Positions 15,485 to 22,980 of a stretch of DNA of 64,000 nucleotides are shown piece after piece. Each line of letters begins with the position of its first letter. The stretch's first letter is position 1. The notes under the pieces are model-generated. The model was not told where the DNA came from and did no database searches. It saw only the letters and a program-made list of their open reading frames with translations. The DNA is taken from contig NZ_VSWH01000001.1 in NCBI RefSeq assembly GCF_009602705.1, forward strand, positions 3,955,001 through 4,019,000, read 5' to 3'. This DNA comes from Chryseobacterium vaccae (GTDB lineage Bacteria; Bacteroidota; Bacteroidia; Flavobacteriales; Weeksellaceae). The translations under genes and the position numbers were made by a program.

Positions 15485-16748
15485 TTGAAGATTCTTTTAA
15501 AAGTTTAAATCCAATACTGCAATTTAAGCAATTTTTTTCGGTACACGAGTTTTTGTAATGATAAATCAGGCTCTGGCTTTCCAAAGCATTTTTACAGTTC
15601 AGACCTATTTTTTTCCATCCGGAGGTTATCGTATTTTTTTCAGTGGTTATATTCCGGTAAAAGTCAAGGACTTCACCTGCAATTTCTTCTTTATGGTATT
15701 TATGGTAGGTATATTTTAAAGGTAAAACTGTATTCAGGATAACCAGTTCAATAAAATCTCTGCTCAAAATTTTGGGCTGAACCTTTGAGATTGTTCCGAA
15801 ATTAAAATGACAATCCCAGTATTCCGATGCTTTGATGGGTGAGAATACATGATACAATTCTTCCGTACTTTCCGCCCTGATGAGTTTTGAAAATAAATTC
15901 TGGTGTTGGTAATAAAGATCGGCCAGCTGAGAGAGACGGATAGTAGGGAAATTAGGAGGACGCAGGCGTAAAAATTTAGGATGAAATTTCAGATCAGTAA
16001 TATTGAACTTCTTCTTAATAAATTCAAATTCCCGTTTCCAGAGCATCATTTGCCCGTCCATAGGTTGATCAAGCCATCCTGAAACTCCGAAAAACAAGGA
16101 TTCAAGCTGTATTTCATTCTGCCGGATTTTATTGATGATACTAAAATCAATGCTTTCTGCAATCTGTCTGAAGATATGAGCATTTACTTTTAAACCGAAA
16201 GAGTAGGCTAGACTGTGAAAAAGTACCGCCTCAAAATTGTTTTTATGAAGATCCAGACTCTTTTCCAGTTCCAGAGATTTTTCATCCAGTTTTTTCAGGA
16301 TATTCTCTTCATGAAAAGCAATCGGAATTTTAGCAGGATTGAAAATATTTTCACAGGGAATGAAAGTCTTACCACTTACCAGCTTTTCATATTTCCAGAG
16401 AACATTTTCATCAATATGATCTTTCAATTCCAGAGTGGGAACATTTCGCCGGCTGAGGTCATCAATTTCTGCATCGTTCAGGAATACCACATGAAGAATA
16501 ATATTCTGGTAATTAGGATCTGTGGAGTGATTGTGAAAGATCCAGTCCGAGGTTCTTATGTGTAGCTCTATATTTCCGGCAATCAGAAGCCCTTTTGTTT
16601 TAATCTGGGCGTCTAAGAAATCAGGACCAGCATTCGTATTCCATTTCCCGTAATGGATGATTTCAACAGGGTTCCCCTCAGTGTCTCTGAAGTCAAAATG
16701 TTGGAAAATTTTATAATTCCAAAGATATTGAAGGAGTTTTTCTGTCAT
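15477..16748 (-). CDS. DUF2851 family protein
   Basis: 423 residues of a conserved Bacteroidota family of unknown function. The start is typical: MTEKLLQYLWNYKIF. The conserved block IHYGKWNTNAGPDFLDAQIK with IELHIRTSDW and ILHVVF follows, and the family is known for this nuclease-like N-terminal part. The C-terminus carries four Cys in CKNALESQ.....CTEKNCLNC, a likely metal site. An ATG 12 bases upstream (16760) is in frame, but 16748 fits the family start better. It is first gene of the DUF2851-PspC-GNAT set. It may be a nuclease-fold protein, but this is not established. Confidence 0.85.
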   Translation of the reverse strand: MTEKLLQYLWNYKIFQHFDFRDTEGNPVEIIHYGKWNTNAGPDFLDAQIKTKGLLIAGNIELHIRTSDWIFHNHSTDPNYQNIILHVVFLNDAEIDDLSRRNVPTLELKDHIDENVLWKYEKLVSGKTFIPCENIFNPAKIPIAFHEENILKKLDEKSLELEKSLDLHKNNFEAVLFHSLAYSFGLKVNAHIFRQIAESIDFSIINKIRQNEIQLESLFFGVSGWLDQPMDGQMMLWKREFEFIKKKFNITDLKFHPKFLRLRPPNFPTIRLSQLADLYYQHQNLFSKLIRAESTEELYHVFSPIKASEYWDCHFNFGTISKVQPKILSRDFIELVILNTVLPLKYTYHKYHKEEIAGEVLDFYRNITTEKNTITSGWKKIGLNCKNALESQSLIYHYKNSCTEKNCLNCSIGFKLLKESSNV

Positions 16749-16798
16749 CAGTGCTAGCATAAAAATACTCTAAATAACAGATATTTCGTAACCGCTTT

Positions 16799-16860
16799 TT
16801 GAAATTTTCAGCAGTTGTTCTATACATTTCTTTATTAAGAGAAAGAATGTTTTTCAGATC
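16799..16860 (-). pseudogene. Decayed duplicate of the bshA 3' end
   Basis: 62 bases align without gaps to the end of bshA (17027-17088), with 12 differences by hand count, about 81% identity. On the minus strand both read DLKNIL...EMYRTT.ENFKK. The upstream part of bshA is missing, and the reading frame is not continued on either side by bshA-like sequence. It lies between the bshA terminator and the DUF2851 start, so it is a tandem partial duplication left as a relic. Confidence 0.7.
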
Positions 16861-16942
16861 TTATTTTTTAATTTATTCTTTCATTATACTTTAGGTTTTA
16901 GATAAAAATTATACAAATTATCTGTGGGCTGTGCTATAAAAA

Positions 16943-16970
16943 AATATCTCCCGTTTTCACAGGAGATATT
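16943..16970 (-). terminator. Terminator after bshA
   Basis: AATATCTCC (16943-16951) pairs perfectly with GGAGATATT (16962-16970). On the minus strand a run of seven T follows. Confidence 0.8.
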
Positions 16971-16998
16971 CACTATTTTATGCTTGTTTACCGTATTG

Positions 16999-18153
16999 TC
17001 AGTTGATTCCTGCAACGGTTTCTTTCTTGAAATTTTCTATGGTTGTTCTGTACATTTCCTCATAGATCGGAAGAATGTTTTTCAGATCAAACTTGATCGC
17101 CTGGTCTTTGGCATTCTGCTTCATCTGGGTTAAAAGCTCATCATTGCTCAGGAGCTTGATCGTATAATTGCTCATGGCTTCCACATTTCCGATCTCAGCA
17201 AGGAATCCGGTTTCTCCCTGAATGTTTACCTCAGGAATTCCGCCCGCATTGGAACTGATGACCGGAGTATAAGCAGCCATGGCTTCCAAAGCAGCCAAAC
17301 CAAAACTTTCCTGTTCTGAAGGAAGAAGAAATACATCGGAAAGCTGTAAAATTTTATACAGGTCATTTACTTTTCCTAAAAGACGGATCTTGGAAATAAG
17401 ATCAGGATTTTCCTCCAGAAACTGATTAACCTTTTCCATATCCGGACCTTCACCAATGATGATCAGTTTTGATTTTACCTTTTTCTCTACATTCTTGAAG
17501 ATCTGAAGCACTTCTTCCACGCGTTTTACCGGACGTAAATTGGAAACGTGAATCAGGATTTTTTCGTCAGGATTGGCAAATTGTGTTCGCTGGCATTCCG
17601 AACAGTCATCAAATTCAGAATTATCAATAAAATTGGTAATAACCTGAATCTCTTTTTTGATATTGAAAAACTGAAGGGTATCTTTTTTCAGACTTTCAGA
17701 AACAGAAGTGATAGCATCTGACTGATTAATGGAAAACTCCACAGCATGTTTGTAGCTTGGATGTTGTCCCACCAGCGTAATATCTGTTCCGTGAAGGGTG
17801 GTTACCAAAGGTATGTCATTATTGTCTTCTTTCAGCATCTGTTTGGCGGTGAATGCTGCATATGCATAAGGAATAGCATAATGAGCGTGAAGCAGATCCA
17901 GCTTATAAAGATTCACGACACGATAGATCATCGAACTTAAAGCAATATCATAAGGCTGATACTGGAAAAGCGGATAAGTCTGAACATTTACCCTGTGAAA
18001 GAAAATATTGGGATTGGTGATGTCTAATCTTGCGGGAAGCGCTGAGCTGATGAAATGTACTTCATAGCCTTTATTAGCAAGAGACATTCCGAGTTCTGTT
18101 GCTACAATTCCGCTTCCTCCGTAGGTTGGATAGCAAAGTATGCCTATTTTCAT
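16999..18153 (-). CDS. bshA: N-acetyl-alpha-D-glucosaminyl L-malate synthase (bacillithiol)
   Basis: A GT4 glycosyltransferase that joins GlcNAc from UDP-GlcNAc to L-malate, the first step of bacillithiol synthesis, in the cytoplasm. 384 residues with GT-B signatures: the start KIGILCYPTYGGSGIVATELG, LLHAHYAIPYAYAA, TTLHGTDITLVG, the basic HVSNLRPVKRVEEVL, and the C-terminal EQESFGLAALEAMA with the E-x7-E pair that binds nucleotide-sugar. The GGSGIVATELG start and the HYAIP motif separate BshA from general GT4 enzymes. It starts 4 bases after the GH3 gene ends and has its own terminator. The bshB and bshC partners are not in the window. Confidence 0.93.
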   Translation of the reverse strand: MKIGILCYPTYGGSGIVATELGMSLANKGYEVHFISSALPARLDITNPNIFFHRVNVQTYPLFQYQPYDIALSSMIYRVVNLYKLDLLHAHYAIPYAYAAFTAKQMLKEDNNDIPLVTTLHGTDITLVGQHPSYKHAVEFSINQSDAITSVSESLKKDTLQFFNIKKEIQVITNFIDNSEFDDCSECQRTQFANPDEKILIHVSNLRPVKRVEEVLQIFKNVEKKVKSKLIIIGEGPDMEKVNQFLEENPDLISKIRLLGKVNDLYKILQLSDVFLLPSEQESFGLAALEAMAAYTPVISSNAGGIPEVNIQGETGFLAEIGNVEAMSNYTIKLLSNDELLTQMKQNAKDQAIKFDLKNILPIYEEMYRTTIENFKKETVAGIN

Positions 18154-18157
18154 TAGA

Positions 18158-19879
18158 TTATTGTTGTTTTGATGTTGATGAAACGGTTGTGTTCACGCCG
18201 GCATTAAGGTCTATACCCATACCTGCTTTAAGCTGGTCGTTAACCAGAACAGGCAGTCTGCCCCAGATTTTTGTCTTTCCATTCAGAGCATTGGCTGCAG
18301 CTGTCATTGAATCGTCATTGTTTTCGTAAGATACAAGAACAGTAGACACATTTGAAATATCAATGTCTTTCAGCGCGTAAGCACTTCCGAACACATTTAA
18401 AATAACGTTTTGTTTTTTGGTAAGGTCAGCTAGTATTTTCTTTGATTCTGCTGAAATCTTATAAGGTTTATAAGCCGTTGAATTATCTTTATGGAAACCA
18501 ACGATTACCATTGATCCTGCAGGAATAGTATTGATTTCACTGGCTTTTTTGATCATAACATTAGACCCAAGCTGATTAGCGAATGTTTGATACGGAGCTT
18601 CTTCCAATGGAACGTAATAGACCTGCTTTCCTGTAACAGGAAGTAATTTCTTGTCGTCTTTTAATAAAGTCAGAGCATTGGCATAAAGATTCTGAACAAG
18701 GGTTTTATGAGAGTCATTGTTCAGGTCGCTGTTGATATTTTCCGGGTTTTTTGGTGTGTATTTGTCAAGGCCGAGAAAATATTTCGTCAATAAAATTTTC
18801 TTTACACTTTCTTCTACTCTGGATTGTGAAATTTCACGATTATCAATAGCTTTCTGGATTAATTTTTTTCCTTCGGAAACTCCTTGGGAGAATAGCATGA
18901 TATCATTTCCTGCCTTAAACGCTAAAGCATCAAGTTCACCCGGTTTATATTTATTGGCTACAGCACCCATATTTAATGCATCAGTGATAATTAAACCTTT
19001 ATAGCCTAATTTATCTTTCAGTAATCCTGTAATAATATTTTTAGAAACCGAAGCAGGAATGCCTTTTCCGGATTCTAAGCTCGGAACATATAAATGGGCT
19101 ACCATCACTCCTCCGATTCCTTTATCCATTAAAGCTTTAAAAGGAGCCAGCTCAACAGTGTTCAGTCTGTCTAAGTTATGGGAAACAACAGGCAGATCAA
19201 GGTGAGAATCTGTACTGGTATCACCATGTCCCGGAAAATGCTTGATGGCAGCGAGGATGGTATTATCCTGAAGACCGTTGGAATAGGATAGGGCAGAGCT
19301 GATGACATTATCTACTTCCGATCCGAAGCTTCTGTTTCCGATGATCGGGTTGCCTGGGTTGGTATTAACGTCAACAACCGGCGCAAAGTCCCAGTTGATC
19401 CCCATTCTGTGACAGTCGTCAGCAATTTTGGCAGACATCTGGTAAATAAGGCTCTTATCCTGAATAGCACCAAGAGTCATAGCCCATGGAAATTTATGAG
19501 CTGTAGCGATCCTCTGGAACAATCCCCATTCAGCGTCCATTCCGATCATCATCGGAACTTTGGATTTCTGTTGAAATTCATTCACCAGACTGATTTCTCT
19601 GGCAGCGTCATCCTGCATCAGGATCAGACCTCCAATCTTATCATTAACCACGATGTTTCTTACCTGCTCAATATAGCCTTCGCCTTTATTCGTGTACAAT
19701 GCTACGATAAACAGCTGGCCCAGCTTTTCATCCTGGGAAAGTGATCTGTAGGTCTTGTCTACCCAGTGATGGGCCTTTTTCAGATCGTCTTTGGAAAGGT
19801 TTTTGGGCTGGTACTGTGCTTTGGCAGCAGGGCTTATGAATGCACAAATAAAGAGGGAAGTATATATTAATTTCTTCAT
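18158..19879 (-). CDS. Glycoside hydrolase family 3, exported (NagZ-like beta-N-acetylhexosaminidase)
   Basis: 573 residues with a signal peptide ending near PAAKA (about residue 20). The GH3 TIM-barrel domain spans about 45-380 and holds the NagZ-type catalytic loop KHFPGHGDTSTDSHLDLP (His-Asp dyad), GMDAEWGLFQRI, NWDFAPVVDVNTNPGNPIIGNRSFG and LGYKGLIITDALNMGAV. About 190 residues follow, like the GH3 C-terminal sandwich. The loop suggests release of GlcNAc from peptidoglycan or chitin fragments in the periplasm. It precedes bshA by 4 bases, forming an operon whose logic is not obvious. Confidence 0.9.
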   Translation of the reverse strand: MKKLIYTSLFICAFISPAAKAQYQPKNLSKDDLKKAHHWVDKTYRSLSQDEKLGQLFIVALYTNKGEGYIEQVRNIVVNDKIGGLILMQDDAAREISLVNEFQQKSKVPMMIGMDAEWGLFQRIATAHKFPWAMTLGAIQDKSLIYQMSAKIADDCHRMGINWDFAPVVDVNTNPGNPIIGNRSFGSEVDNVISSALSYSNGLQDNTILAAIKHFPGHGDTSTDSHLDLPVVSHNLDRLNTVELAPFKALMDKGIGGVMVAHLYVPSLESGKGIPASVSKNIITGLLKDKLGYKGLIITDALNMGAVANKYKPGELDALAFKAGNDIMLFSQGVSEGKKLIQKAIDNREISQSRVEESVKKILLTKYFLGLDKYTPKNPENINSDLNNDSHKTLVQNLYANALTLLKDDKKLLPVTGKQVYYVPLEEAPYQTFANQLGSNVMIKKASEINTIPAGSMVIVGFHKDNSTAYKPYKISAESKKILADLTKKQNVILNVFGSAYALKDIDISNVSTVLVSYENNDDSMTAAANALNGKTKIWGRLPVLVNDQLKAGMGIDLNAGVNTTVSSTSKQQ

Positions 19880-19989
19880 GATCTTTTCTATAAGAACAAA
19901 AATACAATTAAAAAAATGATGAAAAACAAAGTTTTTGAAATTTTTGGTATATGATTTGAATACGCTATATAAATAATAACTAAACTTTT

Positions 19990-20523
19990 ATGAAAATGAA
20001 AAAAATAATTCCATTTTTACTTCTTGCCTTTGCAACATTGTTTGTGTACAGTTGTGATAATAAGGATGATGTAGTGGGGGATGGAGATACCTATTCCAGA
20101 ATGAGAGATATCACAGGATCATTAACCAATGCAAACGGTTATGCATTTACACAGGGAATTAATATTGAAGCAACAGATGTAGTCCTGGTATATAGAGCAG
20201 CTGGTAATGCATGGCAGCAGATTCCAAAATCTGTATACCTTCCCAATGTAACGGGTATGCCGAACAACAGAGTATTTGATTATAATTTTGTTTTTGATTC
20301 TCAGAACGTACAAATCAGAGTTGATGATGAAAATTTCGATCTTGATACACAGTTGACACCAACTGAGAGAGCCGATTATTTAAATAATCAGAGATTCAGA
20401 ATTGTACTGGTTCCGGCTTCAGCAAGCAAGAATGCAGCAACAGTAGATACAAGTGATTATAATGCCGTAGTAAAATATTATAATCTGGATGAAACTAAGG
20501 TAAAAACTACCAAAGTGAATTAA
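19990..20523 (+). CDS. Putative lipoprotein of unknown function
   Basis: 177 residues with a lipoprotein signal (FATLFVYSCDNKDDV; Cys about 22) and no recognised domain. The mature part begins with acidic GDGDTYSRMRDITGSL and is rich in short beta patterns such as ATDVVLVYRAAGNAWQQIPKSVYL and NVQIRVDDENFDLDTQLTP. A second ATG two codons in (19996) is an equal start. It is alone on the plus strand with its own terminator. Chryseobacterium genomes carry many proteins like this, but no role is known to me. Confidence 0.75.
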   Translation: MKMKKIIPFLLLAFATLFVYSCDNKDDVVGDGDTYSRMRDITGSLTNANGYAFTQGINIEATDVVLVYRAAGNAWQQIPKSVYLPNVTGMPNNRVFDYNFVFDSQNVQIRVDDENFDLDTQLTPTERADYLNNQRFRIVLVPASASKNAATVDTSDYNAVVKYYNLDETKVKTTKVN

Positions 20524-20555
20524 TTAAGAATATCTTTTCAGTTTTTTATAATTAA

Positions 20556-20585
20556 AAAAGCCTCAGGAGCAATCCTGGGGCTTTT
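20556..20585 (+). terminator. Terminator after lipoprotein gene
   Basis: AAAAGCCTCAGGA (20556-20568) pairs with TCCTGGGGCTTTT (20573-20585) with one G.T wobble and a GCAA tetraloop. Confidence 0.85.
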
Positions 20586-20634
20586 GATTTTTTAGTCATA
20601 AAGAAAGATATAATAATATAAAATACTAGTGCTT

Positions 20635-20665
20635 AAGATAAAAACAACGCGATCTTGTTTATCTT
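20635..20665. repeat. Inverted repeat in the gene-free region
   Basis: AAGATAAAAACAA (20635-20647) and TTGTTTATCTT (20655-20665) pair with a two-base bulge. It is not followed by a T run, so it is unlikely to be a terminator. Confidence 0.4.
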
Positions 20666-20753
20666 TGAAACATCGGCTGCTATTTAACCCGAATTGAGAT
20701 TGGTTCTATTTTTGTAAAAATGGAGGTATTTGAACTTTTTTCAACATACTTCT

Positions 20754-20830
20754 TAGGAGCACTCTGTTCATAGAATTTAATACATTATTCAAGGTAAGCT
20801 CCGTAGGAGCGACCTGATAATTATATTGAT
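20754..20830 (+). repeat. GGAGC-type dispersed repeat, two partial units
   Basis: TAGGAGCACTCTGTTCATAG at 20754 and TAGGAGCGACCTGATAATTA at 20804, a 50-base period. The second carries the palindromic GCTCCGTAGGAGC (20799-20811). I associate this GCTCC(G/T)TAGGAGC unit with dispersed intergenic repeats of Flavobacteriia, from memory and unverified. Confidence 0.45.
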
Positions 20831-20856
20831 TAACATGTCATTCTTGATTTTACAGA

Positions 20857-20942
20857 GGTTTTCAGTATTTATAACTAAAAGTAACTTCCAGCCTCCTTCT
20901 TCCATCTTCCAACCTTTTATATTTAAACTCCTTAACCCGATT
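20857..20942 (+). repeat. Dispersed intergenic repeat, half copy B
   Basis: The right half of the element at 5963 and 54361. It contains ATAACTAAAAGTAACTTCC, the purine/pyrimidine-skewed CCTCCTTCTTCCATCTTCC and the tail CTCCTTAACCCGA. The left half is replaced by unrelated sequence, so it is a truncated copy. Confidence 0.7.
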
Positions 20943-21004
20943 CAGGATATTTACTTTAGAAATGCATGATTTTTTTCTCTTCTTCTAATGATTGGGCATA
21001 AAAA

Positions 21005-21026
21005 AAGCTCCAGAAATCTGAAGCTT
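21005..21026 (-). terminator. Terminator after ribA
   Basis: AAGCTCCAG (21005-21013) pairs with CTGAAGCTT (21018-21026) with one mismatch. A T run follows on the minus strand. Confidence 0.7.
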
Positions 21027-21039
21027 GTATTATTTTTAT

Positions 21040-21636
21040 TTAATTATCATTGTCATCCAGCAGATGTCCGAAGAAGTCTTTTTTTGTCTTCAGATAGCCT
21101 TTGCTTATTTCATTGGCCGGAATCTGTAAAGGAATCCGTGAATTAAGGTGTACATTGCTTTCTGTTACATATTTTACCTTTTCAGGATTGTTGGTTAGCA
21201 AATTGACATCTTTTACATCTAACAGATTAAGGATCTCAATAGCCACTCCGAAATTTCGGTCATCAGCAGGAAGTCCCAGTTCCAGATTTGCCTGTACAGT
21301 GTCCAATCCTTTTTCCTGAAGCGAGTAGGCTTTCAGCTTATTGATGATTCCTATATTTCTTCCTTCCTGACGAAGATAAATAATCATTCCTCCGTTCTCA
21401 TGGATATATTTCATTGCGGCATCCAATTGTTGTCCGCATTCGCATTTTTTTGAGTGAAAAACCTCTCCGGTAATGCATTCTGAATGAAAACGTACGTTCA
21501 CCGGTTTTGTGAAGTCTGTATTTTCTGCTACGATGGCCATGTGGGGCATCCAGTCATTTTCGTTTTCAGAGAAAGCGATCATTCGGAAAGTCCCGTGCTC
21601 TGTGGGAACATTGGCTTCCGCCTGAATTTTAATCAT
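21040..21636 (-). CDS. ribA: GTP cyclohydrolase II (riboflavin synthesis)
   Basis: Opens GTP to the pyrimidine precursor of riboflavin, in the cytoplasm. 198 residues, full length for a stand-alone RibA. Zinc ligands are in CITGEVFHSKKCECGQQLD (three Cys), and the active-site region is YLRQEGRNIGIINKLKAY. The C-terminus NLELGLPADDRNFGVAIEIL and LLTNNPEKV completes the family pattern. RibB is not fused. It ends the minus-strand run that starts with DUF4292, 18 bases after the lipoprotein gene. No FMN riboswitch is evident before it, which is expected inside an operon. Confidence 0.95.
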   Translation of the reverse strand: MIKIQAEANVPTEHGTFRMIAFSENENDWMPHMAIVAENTDFTKPVNVRFHSECITGEVFHSKKCECGQQLDAAMKYIHENGGMIIYLRQEGRNIGIINKLKAYSLQEKGLDTVQANLELGLPADDRNFGVAIEILNLLDVKDVNLLTNNPEKVKYVTESNVHLNSRIPLQIPANEISKGYLKTKKDFFGHLLDDNDN

Positions 21637-21654
21637 TAATACTGCAGTTAATTA

Positions 21655-22107
21655 TTAATTTTTCAAAGAATCTTCAATAACAGAGATATTCGTTTTCAGA
21701 CGAACCAGATACCTGTTAAGAACCTCATTGTCATCCTTTTCAATATTCTGTCTGAGTTTTTGAATTTTCTTATATGATTTTTCGAAGCTTTTAATCGCTC
21801 TGTTTTTCCCGTTTAAATTATTAGCGTCAATAGCATACAGATAATTCTGAAGGCTGTATTTTAAGCTTGTTATCTCTTCATTCAGACCATCATTCTTAAA
21901 CTTTGGAAAAGTAGAAATAAGGTTTGAGATTTCAGAAGCGTTAACATTTTCTTTGATATTGATATCAAAACTCTTCTTTGAGCCTCTATCTGAATCAGAG
22001 CCTTTAGTTTCGCTATAAAAATTATTGGACAGCGGAGAAAGGTTAAGCTTTTCCGTTGCACAGGAAGTGATGATGATTAGTACTCCAAAAAAAAATAGTT
22101 TTTTCAT
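21655..22107 (-). CDS. Small lipoprotein, helical, unknown function
   Basis: 150 residues with a lipobox (IIITSCATEK, Cys 16). The mature protein is charged and mostly helical, with KSFEKSYKKIQKLRQNIEKDDNEV as a possible coiled coil. No domain is recognised. Its start overlaps the DUF4254 stop by 4 bases (ATGA type), so it is translationally coupled with that gene. The operon position between DUF4254 and ribA gives no clear clue to function. Confidence 0.75.
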   Translation of the reverse strand: MKKLFFFGVLIIITSCATEKLNLSPLSNNFYSETKGSDSDRGSKKSFDINIKENVNASEISNLISTFPKFKNDGLNEEITSLKYSLQNYLYAIDANNLNGKNRAIKSFEKSYKKIQKLRQNIEKDDNEVLNRYLVRLKTNISVIEDSLKN

Positions 22108-22718
22108 TTCTGTTGCCCCTTTTGATAGAGGATTGGGTTAAGACTTTCATCGTTATACATTTTCATTTGTTTGTATACCTTCATCTTAACTTTACCGTTT
22201 TCAATATCAGCAAGCAACTGATCTATAGAAGTGGATAGGTCTTCTTTCTGGGTAAGCAGTACATCCAGTTTTGCCTGGCAGTTTGCACGGTGCTCTTCAG
22301 AAGCGGAATCTCTATTAGCTTCTAATGACATATGATAAACCTTTAATGCAAGAATTGATAACCTGTCTACTGCCCAAGCGGGAGTTTCTGTATTGATTTT
22401 TGCATCAGGTTCAGGAGTTATATTTTCAAACTTTCTAAGGAACCAGCCGTCGATATATTCTACCAGATCTGTTCTTTTCTGGTTAGAAGCATCAATTGTT
22501 CTCTTCAGTTGAAGAGCTTCAGCAGGATCGATATTTTCATCTCTAATAATATCTTCTAAATGCCATTGAACGGTATCAATCCAGTTCTTTGCATACAAAA
22601 TCCGTTCCAAACTGTCTTTTTCAAACGGGTTATTAATTAGAGTGTTAACGTCATCAGACACGTGATAGTCTTCAATAGATTGATTGAAGACTTTCCATGC
22701 AGTTTCAGTGAAATTCAT
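22104..22718 (-). CDS. DUF4254 family protein
   Basis: 204 residues of a conserved Bacteroidota family without known function. The typical start MNFTETAWKVFNQSIEDYH is followed by ERILYAKNWIDTVQWHLEDIIRDENIDP and the RTIDASNQKRTDLVEYIDGW helix. It is all helical, with no signal peptide and no membrane segment. The family sits beside glycosyltransferase or envelope genes in many relatives. Here it is between tatA (15 bases) and a lipoprotein gene (4-base overlap). Confidence 0.85.
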   Translation of the reverse strand: MNFTETAWKVFNQSIEDYHVSDDVNTLINNPFEKDSLERILYAKNWIDTVQWHLEDIIRDENIDPAEALQLKRTIDASNQKRTDLVEYIDGWFLRKFENITPEPDAKINTETPAWAVDRLSILALKVYHMSLEANRDSASEEHRANCQAKLDVLLTQKEDLSTSIDQLLADIENGKVKMKVYKQMKMYNDESLNPILYQKGQQK

Positions 22719-22733
22719 TAATTCTGGGGCTTT

Positions 22734-22949
22734 TTAGTTGCTGGAAGAATTATTATTTGAGTTAGAAGACGTTTTGTTTTCTGAGCCAGGTTTGTCTTCT
22801 TCCTTTACCGCATCTTTAAATTCTTTGATCCCTGAGCCTACTCCTCTCATTAGTTCCGGAATTTTCTTTCCTCCGAAAAGTAAGACCAAAAGTATGGCTA
22901 CGATCAGAACGTGCTGCCAAGATAAGGCAAGTATTGTTAGTGTATTCAT
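22734..22949 (-). CDS. tatA: Sec-independent translocase subunit TatA
   Basis: 71 residues. One N-terminal membrane helix (about 10-25, WQHVLIVAILLVLLF), the FGGKKIPELMRGVGSGIKEFKDAV amphipathic helix with the conserved F-G and the P-E-L turn, and an acidic Ser/Asn-rich tail. It forms the pore-building part of the Tat export system for folded proteins in the inner membrane. TatC is not in the window. It lies 31 bases after the EnvC-like gene. Confidence 0.92.
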   Translation of the reverse strand: MNTLTILALSWQHVLIVAILLVLLFGGKKIPELMRGVGSGIKEFKDAVKEEDKPGSENKTSSNSNNNSSSN

Positions 22950-22980
22950 CTCTTAAAATTTTTGCAAAGTTACGCTTTTT

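Larger units (their letters stand above)
20524..21039. other. Gene-free patchwork region, 516 bases
   Basis: After the terminator at 20556, this stretch has no coding frame. It holds a hairpin (20635-20665), a TTAACCCGAA tag (20685-20694), the GGAGC pair at 20754-20810, repeat copy B (20857-20942) and the ribA terminator (21005-21026). It reads as a mosaic of dispersed noncoding fragments. Confidence 0.6.
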
